From Ecdyonurus torrentis (Eukaryota > Arthropoda > Insecta > Ephemeroptera > Heptageniidae), in assembly GCA_949318235.1 (NCBI GenBank), contig OX439132.1, positions 30,640,243-30,704,242 on the forward strand: 64,000 nt of DNA, given 5' to 3'. A program made the position numbers and the translations under genes. Under the pieces are notes generated by a model. It ran no database searches and was not told the origin of the DNA. It worked only from the letters and a program-made list of their open reading frames with translations. Positions 1 to 19,069 of this stretch are shown one piece after another. Positions within the stretch are counted from its first letter, which is position 1, and each line of letters begins with the position of its first letter.

Positions 1-109
1 TTTTCTTTAAATTAAAAATATTAATAATATTCATACCGTAAGAAACCTGTTACTATGTAACAAAAAATCATAAGAGACCTATACTGTAAACATTCACTAA
101 ACCAAAACT

Positions 110-480
110 GTGGCACAGTGGTATGCGTATTGGTTTGACAAGCGAGAGATCATGAGTTCGATTCTCAGTGAGCCACTTTTTTGAGGGGCCATGATATGTA
201 CTGTTCATGCACCCTCATGTTATCCGCACGTCGTGCTTATGGCAGTGTGTCACAGGACAGGTACAATGGTAAGAGAGGTGTTAAGGCTTGACAGACCTAT
301 TCATGTCTCCGACCAGTCCTGCAGCCACTAGCCACTACCACCATTGCTGCAGGCTGCCCGATTAATCGGACTAGTGGCTAAGTCTACGTAGTATCTCTGG
401 ACGATTCACCAATCCACCTCAACTCATTCATTTCTATTAAAGCACACATTGTTGGCTTTATTCTGCTTTGTGTAGTATAG
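110..480 (+). repeat. tRNA-headed SINE-like element
   Basis: Positions 110-176 read like a degenerate tRNA. There is an acceptor-like stem GTGGCAC/GAGCCAC with one mismatch, an A-box-like TGGCACAGTGG, a 4-bp T stem closing the loop TTCGATT, and the B-box-like AGTTCGATTCT at 155-165. A loop TTGACAA would give a GAC (valine) anticodon, but the anticodon stem pairs poorly. The tRNA part is followed without a break by about 300 bp of moderately GC-rich sequence, clearly richer than its surroundings, ending around a run reading CACACATTGTTGGC. A tRNA head joined to an unrelated body is the layout of a tRNA-derived SINE with an internal pol III promoter. No second full copy is in the window, so the 3' boundary is approximate. 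A decayed tRNA pseudogene beside unrelated sequence is the alternative. Confidence 0.5.
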
Positions 481-1239
481 AACTTAAATTCATACTATAT
501 GATGTTAATGAATTACACCGTGACCGTAATATAAAATTTTACTCTATTGCTTTATGCTTTATTGTGCAACTTATTTTTTTGGAGACTTGAATCAACATAA
601 TGCTTTTTATAATTATATAATATTTCCAAAAATAGTATAAAATTGTAAGTTTTTACTGTTACAGTTCCTTTGGTAAATAGCATTGATTTTACTTTTTTTC
701 TGTACTAAAAATGAAAGCTTCAAGTAAACATCTAATAAAATTTATTTTTAAATGCGACTTAACTCAAATCAAGGAAATATATAACTACATGTTGTATTGT
801 CTGCAGATGCGATAAAACACAAACAACCAACACAAGAAAACATATTAAAAGTAAACAACTTTCTTTAAATTCAATTAAATTATTTATTGATTAAATGGTT
901 AATTTTTGTGCTAACTTAATAACAAGTTGTACAGTATTTTTTTTTTTTTTTTCGAATTTTATTTGAACTGACAGCTTCACTACTAGTTTTTTTCCCGTTC
1001 TTTCTAAAGCACAAGAACAGAAGTTATCGATTTTACTTGATCACGTTGAGCACATGATGACAGAAAAAAAAGCAAGAAAAATAAAAATAAATTTAACATT
1101 GTTGAATTTTGAAGCTCCAAATAGATTTTTGTTATTATTTTCCTCTTTTCGATAAAATTTTACGAGTTATATTTTTAGTACCACAAAATTCCACTGAAGC
1201 TTATCAGTATAACAGTTGTAATGAAGGTCATTACTGATG

Positions 1240-1273
<34 letters not shown>

Positions 1274-1350
1274 GCCTCCGCGTGTATGCGGGTCGTTAAC
1301 ATCTGGTAGTTAAAACAACATTGATAAAATATAAACAATCACAAACTGCA
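481..1350. other. AT-rich intergenic sequence
   Basis: No gene, repeat copy or RNA was recognised. It holds T runs at about 939-952 and 1240-1266, the latter 27 T. Confidence 0.6.
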
Positions 1351-1692
1351 ATAGGCATAGACAACATGACAACATTAGCATTTATATTACAAAACACTTG
1401 ATGGAACTTACATAAATAACGTTAATTGGTCTCAAAACCCAACTGTAGCGCCGTAGCAGTGATCAGAAAATTTCGATTTATGCAACTCGTACACCATTTT
1501 CATACTAGTTATTGCCTGTTTCTGACGTCATAAACAGAAATATTCACGCAAATTACATACTTTACAGTTTTTTCACGCTCTCTTGAGGGGCTACATTTAC
1601 ATTCTGGTAAAAATTATCATCAGTTTTGTAAATCCCATTTTGTGTTTAATGATTAAAAAGAACATGTTGTTTTATGTTTTCTATGCATTTAA
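1351..1692 (+). mobile_element. MITE family A, copy 1
   Basis: About 342 bp matching seven other copies in the window. Landmarks in order are GGCATAGACAACATG, CAAAACACTTGATGG, GTAGCGCCGTAGCAGTGATC, CTGACGTCATAAACAG (TGACGTCA at 1523-1530), TTCACGCTCTCTTG, ACATTCTGGTAAAAATTATC and a 3' end CTATGCATTTAA. It belongs to the subfamily shared with the copies at 31350 and 62770. The 5' end has lost the TTAA seen in better copies; the 3' TTAA is kept. No open frame of note, so it is non-autonomous. Confidence 0.85.
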
Positions 1693-1786
1693 TTAACTTA
1701 TCTGTTGCATTAGTTGGGCACGGCACTATACTCAAAAATAAGCATGAAAATCAACAAACGCACATCAAAATAATGTGTTCGCATAT

Positions 1787-1870
1787 TTAATAATAATAAT
1801 AATAATAATAAATGGTTTTTATTAAGAGGCCAAAAAGGGTACATACCCACTTACATGGTCCTCTGACTTA
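1787..1870 (-). mobile_element. LINE 3' tail, TTA-repeat lineage
   Basis: On the minus strand it reads GTCAGAGGACCATGTAAGTG, then GGGTATGTACCC (a 4-bp hairpin with a 4-nt loop), TTTTTGGCCTCTTAATAAAA and finally ATT repeats. The same module occurs at 5652-5720 and 26328-26395 on the plus strand. A diverged version ends the retrotransposon remnant at 25057-25730, which is why this is read as a severely 5'-truncated LINE insertion. Confidence 0.65.
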
Positions 1871-2839
1871 TTCTTAACATAATTAGATATTATCGTCAGA
1901 GTATTTAATTTTTACAACAAAAATATGATATGATATTTATTATTTTTAATTCATATTTCCCAGCAAAATATAAATATCTTTATAATATAGAAGCCTGATT
2001 GTTGTAATAATATAAGTACAAAACATACACAATTTTAATTACAATGAATACAACAGATTTCAGTAGAGAAGAAGAGATTAAAATTTTAAAAGCAATTTTT
2101 TGTTACTTAAAAATTTTAAATTCCGTATCAACTTAACAGTAAATTGTATGTATGAAAAAGTGTTTTTTGAGACAATTAATAATTACAAAAGACGCCTCTA
2201 ATAAATACTTTTTACTTCTTCATGCTGTGAAATCCTCTCGGATGTGGTGATGAGAACAAGATAATTGGATTACTTCGAACACTCTGCTTTTATTTCAACA
2301 GTATTGTAGAGACGGATGAAAAACTCACAAGATAAGTTTTAGTTTCATCTAAAATGACATAATAAGATTTTAAACCAACTTTAAAAAAATATACCACTAT
2401 TGTTTGGTCGTTTTTATTGTATAGACATTGTGAGTTTCTTTTATACAATTTCAGTTTTAGTTTTTTTTTTATCCACATTGCAGCAGTTGTTGTAATTTAC
2501 AATATTGTCTAGCCATTATAAATCTACTACATGTTTTAGTTATATAAGGACGTAATATATTTTAATACATATTATGTATTTAGATACTCAAGTATTTTGA
2601 GAGGATTTCATTTTTTGTTCTTCTTGTGATGCATTTCCTGGTTATTTTAAAACCACAATGTTAGAGCTTCATTTTGTCAGAATTATTCTGTAATAACTAA
2701 ACAAATTTGAAAAGTTGAGTTAAGTATTGGTTATAAGGTTAATGATAGAGTTCTGAAAAAAAAAATTATTAGCTGTGATAGATTATTTTTCATATAAATC
2801 GGGCAGAGTGTGTGAAGATATTTTGATCAATACTAAAAT

Positions 2840-2879
2840 ACTCAATTACTCAATTACACAATTACAATTACTCAATTAT
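2840..2879. repeat. Short ACTCAATT-type direct repeats
   Basis: Four CAATTA cores spaced 7-14 nt apart, preceded by CT or CA. Probably slippage-derived; no element ends are visible. Confidence 0.5.
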
Positions 2880-4685
2880 CTTTAATTGTGATATATAATT
2901 GTAAAATATCACGTGAGTTGTATATTGTCAATTGTCATGACTTTTATTTCAATAGATTTAAAATTATGCAATAAAGAAAAAGTTTATCTCGTTTAAAAAC
3001 AATGAAATATACACAATTCTGTAAAAACCACTTTCATTCATATTTCTCGTTCATCAAAACGCTAAAAAAAATCGTCAATTTCTGCCCCAGATACTTATGT
3101 CTTCTACCAGAGATAAAAAAAAGTGATAAAGATGTAAATAATTTATATCCATATAATTTAATCTGATTGAAAAAAAAAATGAAATTATAATAATAACATA
3201 AAAAATAACAGCACAATTTTTTTCAAAATCTTGCTATCTTGTATTTTATTCTAAATTCTACATTTTTTTTTACTTACTTGGAGTTTTCTTATCCTTATTT
3301 ATCACTCTGCTAAAAATAATAAGATTTTTTTGACATAACAGCTTTTAGTCAAATCACCATAGAGTACCTCATTTTCATCTCTAAAGTATAAGTATACAGT
3401 GTTTGTCTTGCTAAGTTGACAACATTACAAAGTTTGTTCTCATTCTATAATATAATAAAAGTTAAGAACTAATTTGCACTTTTAATTCACTTTTTTAGTG
3501 CTCATTTTAAATTTTACATTCTCAGTTCCAGTAGCATAATAATTATGATGATAAAATGTTACAGGCGACAAAAGTTTTGAGGTCCTAAAGAGTTTCTATG
3601 TTACGTCAAAAAGTTACACTAAAGTTTATATGATAAATGCTATGAAAACTATTTTTATTATTTTATACATTAAGCATGACTTTTTTTAATCATGAAGTTA
3701 TTATTATTTTAAAATCAGAGCTGATCGTTTTGAAATTATACCTAATTTATATTTAAGAAAGTATGTTAGAATCTACAGTAATTTAAACAAAGAATTTTAA
3801 ATATTTTCAACAAATATGTTGTTTTAGTAATTATTGTGATAGCTGTCAAAATGAGTCACGCGGGAAAAAAACGAATTTAAAAATAGTTTATTTCATTCCT
3901 TTCTCCTAAAGTTGATTTTTCAATGTTTAAATTTTCTAATTTAATTTTGATCTAATTTTAGGCTGCATTTTAATTTTAACTTAAGACTGACAATAAGGTT
4001 TCTGGAACTGAAATTCCATGTTAAATTTTCAATCTTCATTCCATTATCTATTAGACTATAGTAAGTTCTATGTTGTAAATGCTTGTATTGCTAATCAAAC
4101 AATTTTTTTTAGTTATTTAATTATTTAAATATGAAGAGGAGAAAGCTTTGTAATTTTTTGGATGTTATGCCAACAAAGCTGTAAATTATTTTGGTTACCC
4201 ATCAATACAATAAGAAAAGTTTGGAAGTCAATTTGAATACAAACTCAAAAGGAAACGATGAATATTCAAAAGTTTTTTTTTTTTTTTTTTCAAGCGTCAG
4301 CAAATTTCTTTCTTTTAACGACTTCAGAACCAGAAATTCAATTTATATTTAAATGAATTAAAAGTAAAAAAACAGAGAGTTGTTGTACAATAATATATAT
4401 ATATATTTTTCAAAAAAAAAAATATAGACTTCTTTTTAAAGTATTATATATAAAACCGTAACAATACAAAATTTTGATTAGATAATCTAGAAATATAAGA
4501 AAATAAAATTTTAAGCAGAGTTTTTATTATTTAATATACAAGTATTAACGCAGATAACAAATATTTATTTCATTTTCATCATATCAAGTTTTATTTTTAT
4601 TTTTAATATACTTCAACAATAGCTTCTTTTATTTGCAAGTACTTGTCTGTTGTATGCTTCAAGCTAAAACATATCGGTTACCCAG

Positions 4686-4689
<4 letters not shown>

Positions 4690-4719
<30 letters not shown>
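4690..4719. repeat. (TC)n microsatellite
   Basis: About 15 uninterrupted TC units. Confidence 0.95.
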
Positions 4720-4722
<3 letters not shown>

Positions 4723-5064
4723 CATCCATTGTAAAAGTTTTATTATTATTATTTGTATAACTTTACTTTTTTCATCTTTATTTTACTTATGCTTAAAAGT
4801 ATGATGTGTAGTGAACCAGAATTTAAATGCTCTCTTTTTTTCCTTATTTTTGTCATGATACAAAACATTTAGTTAAATGATGCGAGGCGGGTATAAGAGA
4901 TATCTGTATATTACGTCATAACATAAAGAATAAACTTTACAGACAGAAATGTGAGAATGAGATAGAAAGACTTATAAATCGTAAGAAACAACAGCGCAGT
5001 GTGAGAGTCAAGGGAGTGGATTGTCGGATTTTGCTTTTCTCTCTATCTCTCTACAAGCAACGTA

Positions 5065-5175
<111 letters not shown>

Positions 5176-5651
5176 AGTACCAGACTAATTGCGAGAGAAG
5201 CTACTACCTACTTCGCAAAGTTCTACTCTTCAAAGTCTGCTGCTGCTGATACGTGTATGTCAGTGGCAAGAAAAATAAAATCACACAAAAAGAAACTTGC
5301 ACAATCTTTAAATTAAAAATGACTTCCTTAAGTACTTTTATTTCAAAATTAGTCTAAGAAAACAATCAAGTTAGTATTAGTAAAAACAATACAAAAATTG
5401 TTATATTTATAGAAATGTAGGAAAGAATTGTTACAAATGATATAAATATGTTATTAATTAATAATATCACTCATTATTTTACTCATTTCTCTCTAATTTT
5501 ATATATATATATAAATATATATATATATATGCATTAAAAATTACTTTTAGGAGATATATTATTGTGATTTTTCTTTATAATTATGTGTAATACATTTAGA
5601 TGCAATGAAGAAATACTCTGACTATTGCTTATTGGCTTATTGTTTAAATAA

Positions 5652-5720
5652 AAGTCAGAGGACCATGTAAGTGGGTTTGTTCCTTTTTTGGCCTCTAATA
5701 ACAACCATATATTATTATTA
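5652..5720 (+). mobile_element. LINE 3' tail, TTA-repeat lineage
   Basis: Plus-strand copy of the module described at 1787-1870: GTCAGAGGACCATGTAAGTG, then GGGTTTGTTCC, TTTTTTGGCCTCTAATAAC and ATTATTATTA. The hairpin is decayed. Preceded by unrelated AT-rich sequence, as expected for extreme 5' truncation. Confidence 0.6.
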
Positions 5721-7057
5721 GATTTAAAATTGTTTTTGTATTATATTTTTTACCATAGGTTAAACACAAGATCAGATTGCTGTAACTTGGCTGTTTTGAC
5801 GATTATAGGAAGTAGGATTTGAAGTTAGTTATATCTATATTAAAATATATTCTTAATAACTAACAATATTTGCAGCAATGTTTTATTATTTATTTCACTG
5901 TTCACTGAAAAGTAAAGTTGTACATAAATGTATATTTTGAACATTTAATAGTTGGTAATAACTCTGAATATATTTATATTTACACACTATACGACACAAA
6001 AGTTTCTAACATTTATTTTAATAAAAAATGACAAAGAAGAAAAATATATTTATTTCAATTTTTTTTAGATATTGCTTGAAAATTAAAATGAGTAAAAGCT
6101 GCTTCTAACTTTAAGAATCTCCTTTAACGAAGAAAAAATAAAACTGAACCTGTTTCCAGAGTATCGGCAAAAGAAAATTCCACTTATTTATTATGTTATT
6201 TTTCTAAATTATTTTATTATAGTTAATGATGAATATGATAATTATAGTTTATTAAATAAATATTATAATATTTATACCATTTAACAGACATATGTACATT
6301 CAGTACTATAAAATTCTTTCTCTGAATCGGAATATATACAGAAAGCACTATAAACCATATATTTTAATAATGATGATTTTGATTTTGCAGTTTATAGTTT
6401 CAAACGTTTATGATATCATATAAACTCAATCTTTTTATTTTATTGTATTTACTTATTGTATATTTTTAAATTCCTTGTGTCTATATAACGTGTTAAATTG
6501 CGAGGGTTATTATTTCATGCTATTTGCGTCTTAATTATCTTAATATAACAAAGTAATGATGTGTTGCTTGTATCTCAATTTACTTAATTATATCAAAATT
6601 CATGTTATATAGTAGGTATAATATGTATGTGTGTATATAATGTATATAAGTAAATAAACAGTTTCTATTAAATTGTTATATGTTCATATAGTTATACGTG
6701 TTTTGCTCCATTTTGTATAATCAAAATAACCCATTAAGAAGTTATTGTTTATTCTATAAGAGCTGTTAAAAACTGTGTTGTTGACGATTTATAAATGGTA
6801 TATTCACAAAGGTAAATAAATATATATTATTAAAAATTAAGGTCTCTATTACATAATAATTATATAAATAAATAAACAATAGTCTTTATTGTTCATAGTA
6901 ATTTAATTAAACTTTTCAAGCACTTAGAAACTTTAAACTTAGCACTTAAAAAAATATACGTCTGAAAACTCAAATTCTAGTAACCTTTATATTTTATATT
7001 ATAATCTATTTTCATAAAGTAGAATTTTATCTATGATATTAATAAGAATTCCTAACC
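5721..7057. other. AT-rich intergenic sequence
   Basis: No gene, RNA or repeat copy recognised; composition is strongly AT with only short TA runs. Confidence 0.6.
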
Positions 7058-7378
7058 TTAAAGAAATAGACCAGAGAAAAACATAAGCATTTTTATCACA
7101 AAACACTTGATGGGACTTACATAAATAACTTTAGTTTATCTCAAAACCCAACTGTAGTTCCGTAGCAGTGATCAGAAAATTTCAATTTATGCAATCCGCA
7201 CAACTAATATTTGCATGTTTCTGACGCCAGAAACATGAATAGTCACGCAAATTGCATACTTTATAGTATTTTCACGCTCTCTCATTCTGGTAAAAATTGT
7301 CATCAGTTTTTAAGATTCCATTTCGTGTTTATTCATTAAAAACCACATTATGTTGTTTTATGTAACCTATGGCTTTAA
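7058..7378 (+). mobile_element. MITE family A, copy 2
   Basis: TTAAAG at the 5' end and CTTTAA at the 3' end, so TTAA is present on both sides. It belongs to the second subfamily, with TIR-proximal AATAGACCAGAGAAAAACAT. The central palindrome is intact except that the core reads TGACGCCA instead of TGACGTCA. A short deletion removes the GGGGC(T/C)ACATT stretch between CACGCTCTCT and CATTCTGGT. Confidence 0.85.
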
Positions 7379-9210
<1,832 letters not shown>

Positions 9211-9660
9211 TGTTGATTGGGAAACCTTAACAAGACAATGTGTAATTCTATATTATATACGTGGTATCTGAGACATATCTTGAAACTTCATCTTTCTGTA
9301 TTCTATATATATAAACTATATATTAAATAATAATGAAACATTTAATTAAAAATATATTTCAAAGAAATAAAGAAAATGTTTACGTTTCCTTTATACAGAT
9401 ATTTTAGAAGCCATAAAATAATGATATATTCTCAGAATTTTTAACAATTTATTTAATAATTATTGTTGAAGTTAGTAATATAAGCTTTAAATATAAATTA
9501 TTTGTACATGTTTTTGTTTTTGTATTTATTGTAATAAAAGATAATAATTCATCACAAAAATATACACAATTGTAATTTTAATCCCAAAAAAAATGAAATT
9601 CATAATTTATTACCTATATAAAAATGTTAAAAAAAATTGTAATAAACATGTAATTTCAGT

Positions 9661-10177
9661 TCAGTTTCTTTATTGATCATAATACCAATTGGTACATTTA
9701 GATTACAAAAATAGTTACACAGGAATACAATATATTTCATAATAGTTTCAGTCGTCATTAATATAATAAGGAATATATTCTTAAATATTTAATATAATTT
9801 AAATTATATCTAGCTAACCTATTTTGATAATAATAAGTAAAACATTTTCACATTAAAATATAGTCATGCGATAATTTTTCATTTTATTTGCTTTATCAGA
9901 TATATATATTTATATTATTATCAATATTTTTATTTTTATAGCACCTTTTTATTAGCACCTTATTTTAGTTTCTAAATATAAAAAAATAATACTTCTATAA
10001 GTAATTATAATTAAAATTCATAAATAAAATAAATAATTTTAAATTATTATTGTGAAAGCAGGAGTTTTAGATATTAAGTGTTACAAATGCATTTTCTGTA
10101 TTTGCACTTGAGGACTTTTTGATAATGGCATAGACAAAATTTTCTAATAGAAATTGGGTCACTTCTTCTTTAAAGTC
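9661..10177 (-). mobile_element. LINE 3' untranslated region, AATAAAG-tail lineage
   Basis: Continues, on the minus strand, from the reverse-transcriptase C-terminal remnant at 10178-10507. Its last part reads TGTAACTATTTTTGTAATC, then TGTACCAATTGG and ATGATCAATAAAGAAACTG. This resembles the plus-strand endings at 11757-11830 and 56281-56350, which share TGTAACT, a TTGG or CTGG step and GTCAATAA. The middle is AT-rich and undiagnostic. Confidence 0.5.
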
Positions 10178-10507
10178 TTACTTTTTATTAATTTCTTTCA
10201 ATTCATTTGGCAAGTTATTATACAAAGTTGCTCCTAATACAAGAAATTTTGTTTCATAATATGTGGATTTATTGAAAGAAGTGTTAATATTATTACCCTG
10301 TCGCATACTGCGACCTGATATATTTGAATTTTTGAAGAAATGTTCAGGATTACTTTTTTCATAAAGAAGTAATTGTAATATACATAATGATGGAAAATTG
10401 TCATATGGATTACGATTATAGATTTTTTCTCTCTCAAAAACAATCCTTATCTTATTTGTTGTTATCCTCTGATTGCGTATTGATCTGAGGGTAAAAAATT
10501 TGTGCAA
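10178..10507 (-). pseudogene. LINE ORF2 C-terminal remnant
   Basis: A 109-residue open frame whose end, TLYNNLPNELKEINKK, matches the closing signature of many non-LTR retrotransposon ORF2 proteins (a W/Y-N-x-LP-x-E-L motif just before the C-terminus, downstream of the reverse-transcriptase core). The earlier part has the expected mix: ILQLLLYEKSN, an R-x-x-R-Q-G-N-N stretch and a short basic tail. No RT catalytic motif is included, so this is a 5'-truncated copy and cannot be active. The assignment rests on motif recognition, not on a database search. A chance open frame is unlikely given the adjoining LINE-like 3' tail. Confidence 0.55.
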
Positions 10508-11756
10508 ATAACCAAAGTTTTGCTCTCAATCGTCAACAGCTTTCCAAGTTTGAACTTTCAATGTTTTTTTTTTTTTTTTTTTTTTCTACTTCAAAACTTT
10601 CGTATTTTGACAATTTGACCGTACAGTATGTATATTTTTGACGTTTTTTATTATATTTTTTTAAACATTTCTTTCATACGCGATGAAAGGTTTAAAAATA
10701 TAACATTATATTCATTATAAATTCTATATATAAATCAGAATGATATTAAAATGTTTCTTAAAATAAAATAGATATATCAAAGTATATAAAAAGAATCAAA
10801 ACTAAATTTTTTTAGACTTTATTCCATATATTCTGTTTTCTTTACTAAAAAAATATTAAATTATCAAGATAAAAATGTGTTAATGTTTGTCTTATATTTT
10901 ATTCAACTATAACCCTATATATAACATGAGCTCACAGTAACACTCGTCCTCTCTATATGCACCCTAGTAGTATTCTTGCTACTTTGTAAGTGAAGGAGTG
11001 CTCTTAACCCCTTTACTTTCTTGTTGCGTCGTGCTACCGCCCTTCTGTCATGAATTATGAACACATAGGAGAGTGTGTGTGAGTTTGTCATACGAAAAAA
11101 ATATACATACACATATTATACTATAGTATAACACGTAAATACGAGACAAATATATTTTTTTTTTCTCTATGACAAAAGTATACCAAAAAAAAATGTTGAA
11201 CCTTTTTGTATGTAATGCACGTACACCAAGACTGTAGAAACTTAATAATTTATCTCTTAAGTCCATATTATAGAACTGCTTTCATGTATGTTGGCAATTT
11301 TAACATTATGTATTGAATATAAATAGTAGCAAAGTGAAACAGAATACAATATCTATTATATTGTTTAAATTTTCAATAATTTGCCGAATAAGCCCATTAT
11401 TTGCATTATTTTATTAAAATATACATTATAATATGAATGGAGCTAAAATGTTAACTTTTGTTGTTGTATATAACTGCAAAATGCTAATTTGCCATCAGTA
11501 CTTAAAAATCTTATTAATAATTCTCTTTTTAGAAATATGTTGATTTTTTTTAATAAATAAAGGATATTTCACTTTAGCAAAATATTTTGATTGTAACTCT
11601 AAAATCTACGATATTTTTTAAATATACACACTCAAATTTATAATATTATACTGAATAAATTTTATATTATTATTTGATTTTGTCATTAGATATATAGATA
11701 AAACTATTGAAAATTATTTTCAATTATTAAGATGTTTGTATATTATTGTAAATAAT
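10508..11756. other. AT-rich sequence, no gene recognised
   Basis: Includes a T run at 10564-10585 and a less AT-rich patch at 10915-11080 (CTCGTCCTCTCTATATGC and TTGCGTCGTGCTACCGCCC) whose nature is unknown. Two short overlapping minus-strand open frames in the patch look like chance. Confidence 0.5.
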
Positions 11757-11830
11757 GACTAGACCAACTCTTGTTGTAACTATATTTGTTAAACTATATA
11801 AAGTGCTTGGGTCAATAAAGATTGTTATAT
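11757..11830 (+). mobile_element. Orphan LINE 3' tail, GTCAATAA lineage
   Basis: Reads GACTAGACCAACTCTTGTTG, TAACTATATTTGTTAAACTA, then GTGCTTGGGTCAATAAAG. It closely matches 56281-56350, where the same tail follows a reverse-transcriptase C-terminal remnant. No coding part precedes it here, so it is an extremely 5'-truncated copy. Confidence 0.6.
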
Positions 11831-12515
11831 CTTGTAATTAGAAAATGTATATAGCAAAAACATCGCACAGTATTCTCTCTCGTCTTTTCTCTATATTGTT
11901 GCTCTTTTCAATAGAAACTGTTGCAAAGCAAAATTGAACTCCAAAAAATGGTAAAGTATTGTGTGTTCTACATTTACAACTAATTTTAAGTTCTATGTTA
12001 TTTCAATTCTGTTGCATATAACCCATAAAAAATTTATTGCCCTTATTTTTATGTTTTATATTTTTACATCGAAATTGAAAAAATGCCGTTGAAATAAAAT
12101 ATGAGACAGTTTTAGGTAGACGATCTTTGACATCTATAACTTTATATATATAACTGCTTCATGTATTTACCAAAATATATAAAATATGCAAGATGACTCG
12201 TAGAGGTTAGGAGTAGAAAAAAAAACTCTTTTTTTTTTCCCACAACTGAGCTTATATAACTGAGCTTGGACGAAATGTTAATGCTTTGATATGAATAATA
12301 CATATCCACTCTTGAAATTGAAATTGTAAGTCTAAAAATAAGTGAATGGATGGAAAATTTGTTTGTTTAATATATTTTATTATCTCTTACTAAAAAAAAA
12401 ACTGTACTTTATATTAGAATAGAAATGAAAAATAAATAGTGAAATGTATATTTATATATACAGTTGTGTTCATTTTGACTTCAAAATTATGAATTGAAAT
12501 TTTATTGGGATAGAG

Positions 12516-16949
<4,434 letters not shown>

Positions 16950-17182
16950 TATAGGGTGTGTACGCATGACGTCATTTTGAGTGCTTTACGATGCTCTTCT
17001 TGAGAAATGAATAAAATTGCTCAGCATAGGACAAACAACGTAGTTTTTGGCTAATTTCTTTGGAAATTTAGCAATTTTTTTGTTATTGTAATTTTTCTTG
17101 CATACTTGAAGCACTAATTCAACCTATTAACAACATCAATGCTCTTTTGCGTCGACTTTAACATGAATGAAACCACCCTATA
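16950..17182 (-). mobile_element. MITE family C, copy 1 (internally deleted)
   Basis: Starts TATAGGGTG and ends CACCCTATA, in reverse orientation to the copies at 25904 and 61594. Near one end it has ATGACGTCATTTTGAGTGC (TGACGTCA at 16967-16974) and then the shared stretch GCTCAGCATAGGACAAACAA. At the other end it has GTCGACTTTAACATGAATGA. At 233 bp it lacks about 75 bp found in the other copies, including the segment with GGCCGGTATAGGAAAATGG. Confidence 0.8.
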
Positions 17183-18146
17183 CCCATCACATGGAATATT
17201 TGTATTTTAATATTTACTAACTTATGTTATAGCAATTCTTATGTGCACATTTACAAAAAGAAACTTTTACATTCTCAATTCTTCTTACAGACCAAAGTAA
17301 TCTGTAGTAGAATTATAAAACTCGTTATATAAATACATACTTTTTATATCCCAATAAACTTATGAAGAAGATATTAAAAAGTATTTTTGGAAGAGAAAAC
17401 TGTAAAGTTATATACTAAATGGTAGATATGTAAAATATAGGCCATGATGATGATAGTTCACTCATTTACTCTAAAGAGGTTTTTCCCGTGTATTAAACGC
17501 TGATATTGATTGAAAAATCTAAATAGTATTTAATTTAAAAAAATAGGACCAAAATTTATATCCAAATCCCTCTAATATACTGTATAAAGGTTATTTGACC
17601 CAAAAAATTATTCCTCGTCCTGCTTTGATAATTGTATCCTATTATAGTAATTATAGCTGCCAATGAAAGTAAAATTACAATAATTAGTCAAATTTGCATA
17701 TTATATAGAAATACATGTGTTTGAGAATACTTCTCTGAATTTTATTCTCTCACTGTCATAGTGTCTGTGAGATTTGCTTTAGAGTAACGAGACTTTAATC
17801 CAAAATATATACGTGTATTGCGTCATAGAAGCACTGATGCTTTGAATCACGATACGTTATACTAACTCTGTTACACTCACTGCTACTGATAATTCAATAT
17901 CGAAATCACCCTGTAGGCAATGCTGATGTTTCTGCGCCATTTCCCCTTACAGTAAATAAAGATACTATAAGTCATAAATAACCCAAATGGAAATATATAT
18001 ATATGTATATTTTTTAATGCTTATTATTTTACCACGTCATGATACTGGTGTATACGTACGTAACATTTTAATATGTTGCCTCAAGGAAAAAAAAGGTAGG
18101 TAATATTGGATGTATGCATTTTATTTTGGTACCACCATCACGTGGG

Positions 18147-18150
<4 letters not shown>
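17183..18150. other. AT-rich sequence, no gene recognised
   Basis: No repeat copy, exon or RNA was recognised. Confidence 0.55.

Positions 18151-18209
<59 letters not shown>
18151..18209. repeat. (GA)n microsatellite
   Basis: About 29 GA units. Confidence 0.97.
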
Positions 18210-18211
<2 letters not shown>

Positions 18212-18737
18212 TAAAATTGCTAGCAGAAAAAAAATTGAAATTACGTTTAGAAAAAGGAGGTAGTACAGTTATTATTAATAATACTTCTTACCTCTTTTGT
18301 TAATAACAATTTATATATCATCACGATTTCTCCAATATTATGTTTGAATTTAAAATACCACAATATCGAAAATCAATCGCATTATTGGAATTTATGAATA
18401 TATTATACCTAAAAAATTTATTACCAAGTTTTTTTTTTTTAAACATATTTGACAAAAATAAACTGTATAATGTCATTAACCTTAAATATTTTACATATTT
18501 TTTTTTACTATCAAACTTGTTATTAGTATCTTTAAAAGATTTCAATCTTAATTTTAAAATTAGATGTTGAATTTCTCTACATGCAATAGTGTTAAAAGAA
18601 CATGAAAAGTATGAAAATAATGTGATATAATTTAATAGTAATTAAATTATAATTCTATTATGTTGAGAGCTTCAAATTTACATGTAAACACAATATAGAT
18701 GAATATTTTAGGTTACTGTATGAAATAATAAACAATC

Positions 18738-19069
18738 TTAAAGCCATAGACCACATAACACAACATGTGCTTTTTAACGAATAAACACGAAATGGGATCT
18801 TCAAAACTGATGACAATTTTTACCAGAATGTTAATGTAGCCCCACGAGAGAGCGTGAAAAAAACTTTAAAGTATGCAATTTGCGTGACTATTCATGTTTA
18901 TGACGTCAGAAACATGCAAATATTAATATGAAAATGTTGTGCGGGTTGCATAAATTGAATTTTCTGATCACTGTTTGTGTACACTTGCTTTTCATAATAA
19001 AACCTATATGAAACTGACTTGTGTTTTGTGACATAAATGCTTATGTTTTTCTCTGGTCTATTCCTTTAG
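18738..19069 (-). mobile_element. MITE family A, copy 3 (rearranged)
   Basis: Reverse orientation. It starts TTAAAGCCATAGACCACATA and ends GGTCTATTCCTTTAG. TGACGTCA lies at 18901-18908 within CATGTTTATGACGTCAG. After TTTTCTGATCACTG the expected stretch leading to CCCATCAAGTG is replaced by unrelated sequence (GTACACTTGCTTTTCATAAT and on), after which homology resumes at TTGTGACATAAATGCTTATG. Confidence 0.8.

Noticed and set aside
110..176. Functional tRNA-Val gene
   Set aside because: Acceptor mismatch, poor anticodon stem and fusion to a downstream body argue for a SINE head.
10915..11266. Two overlapping minus-strand frames
   Set aside because: No domain, AT-driven composition and no splice support.
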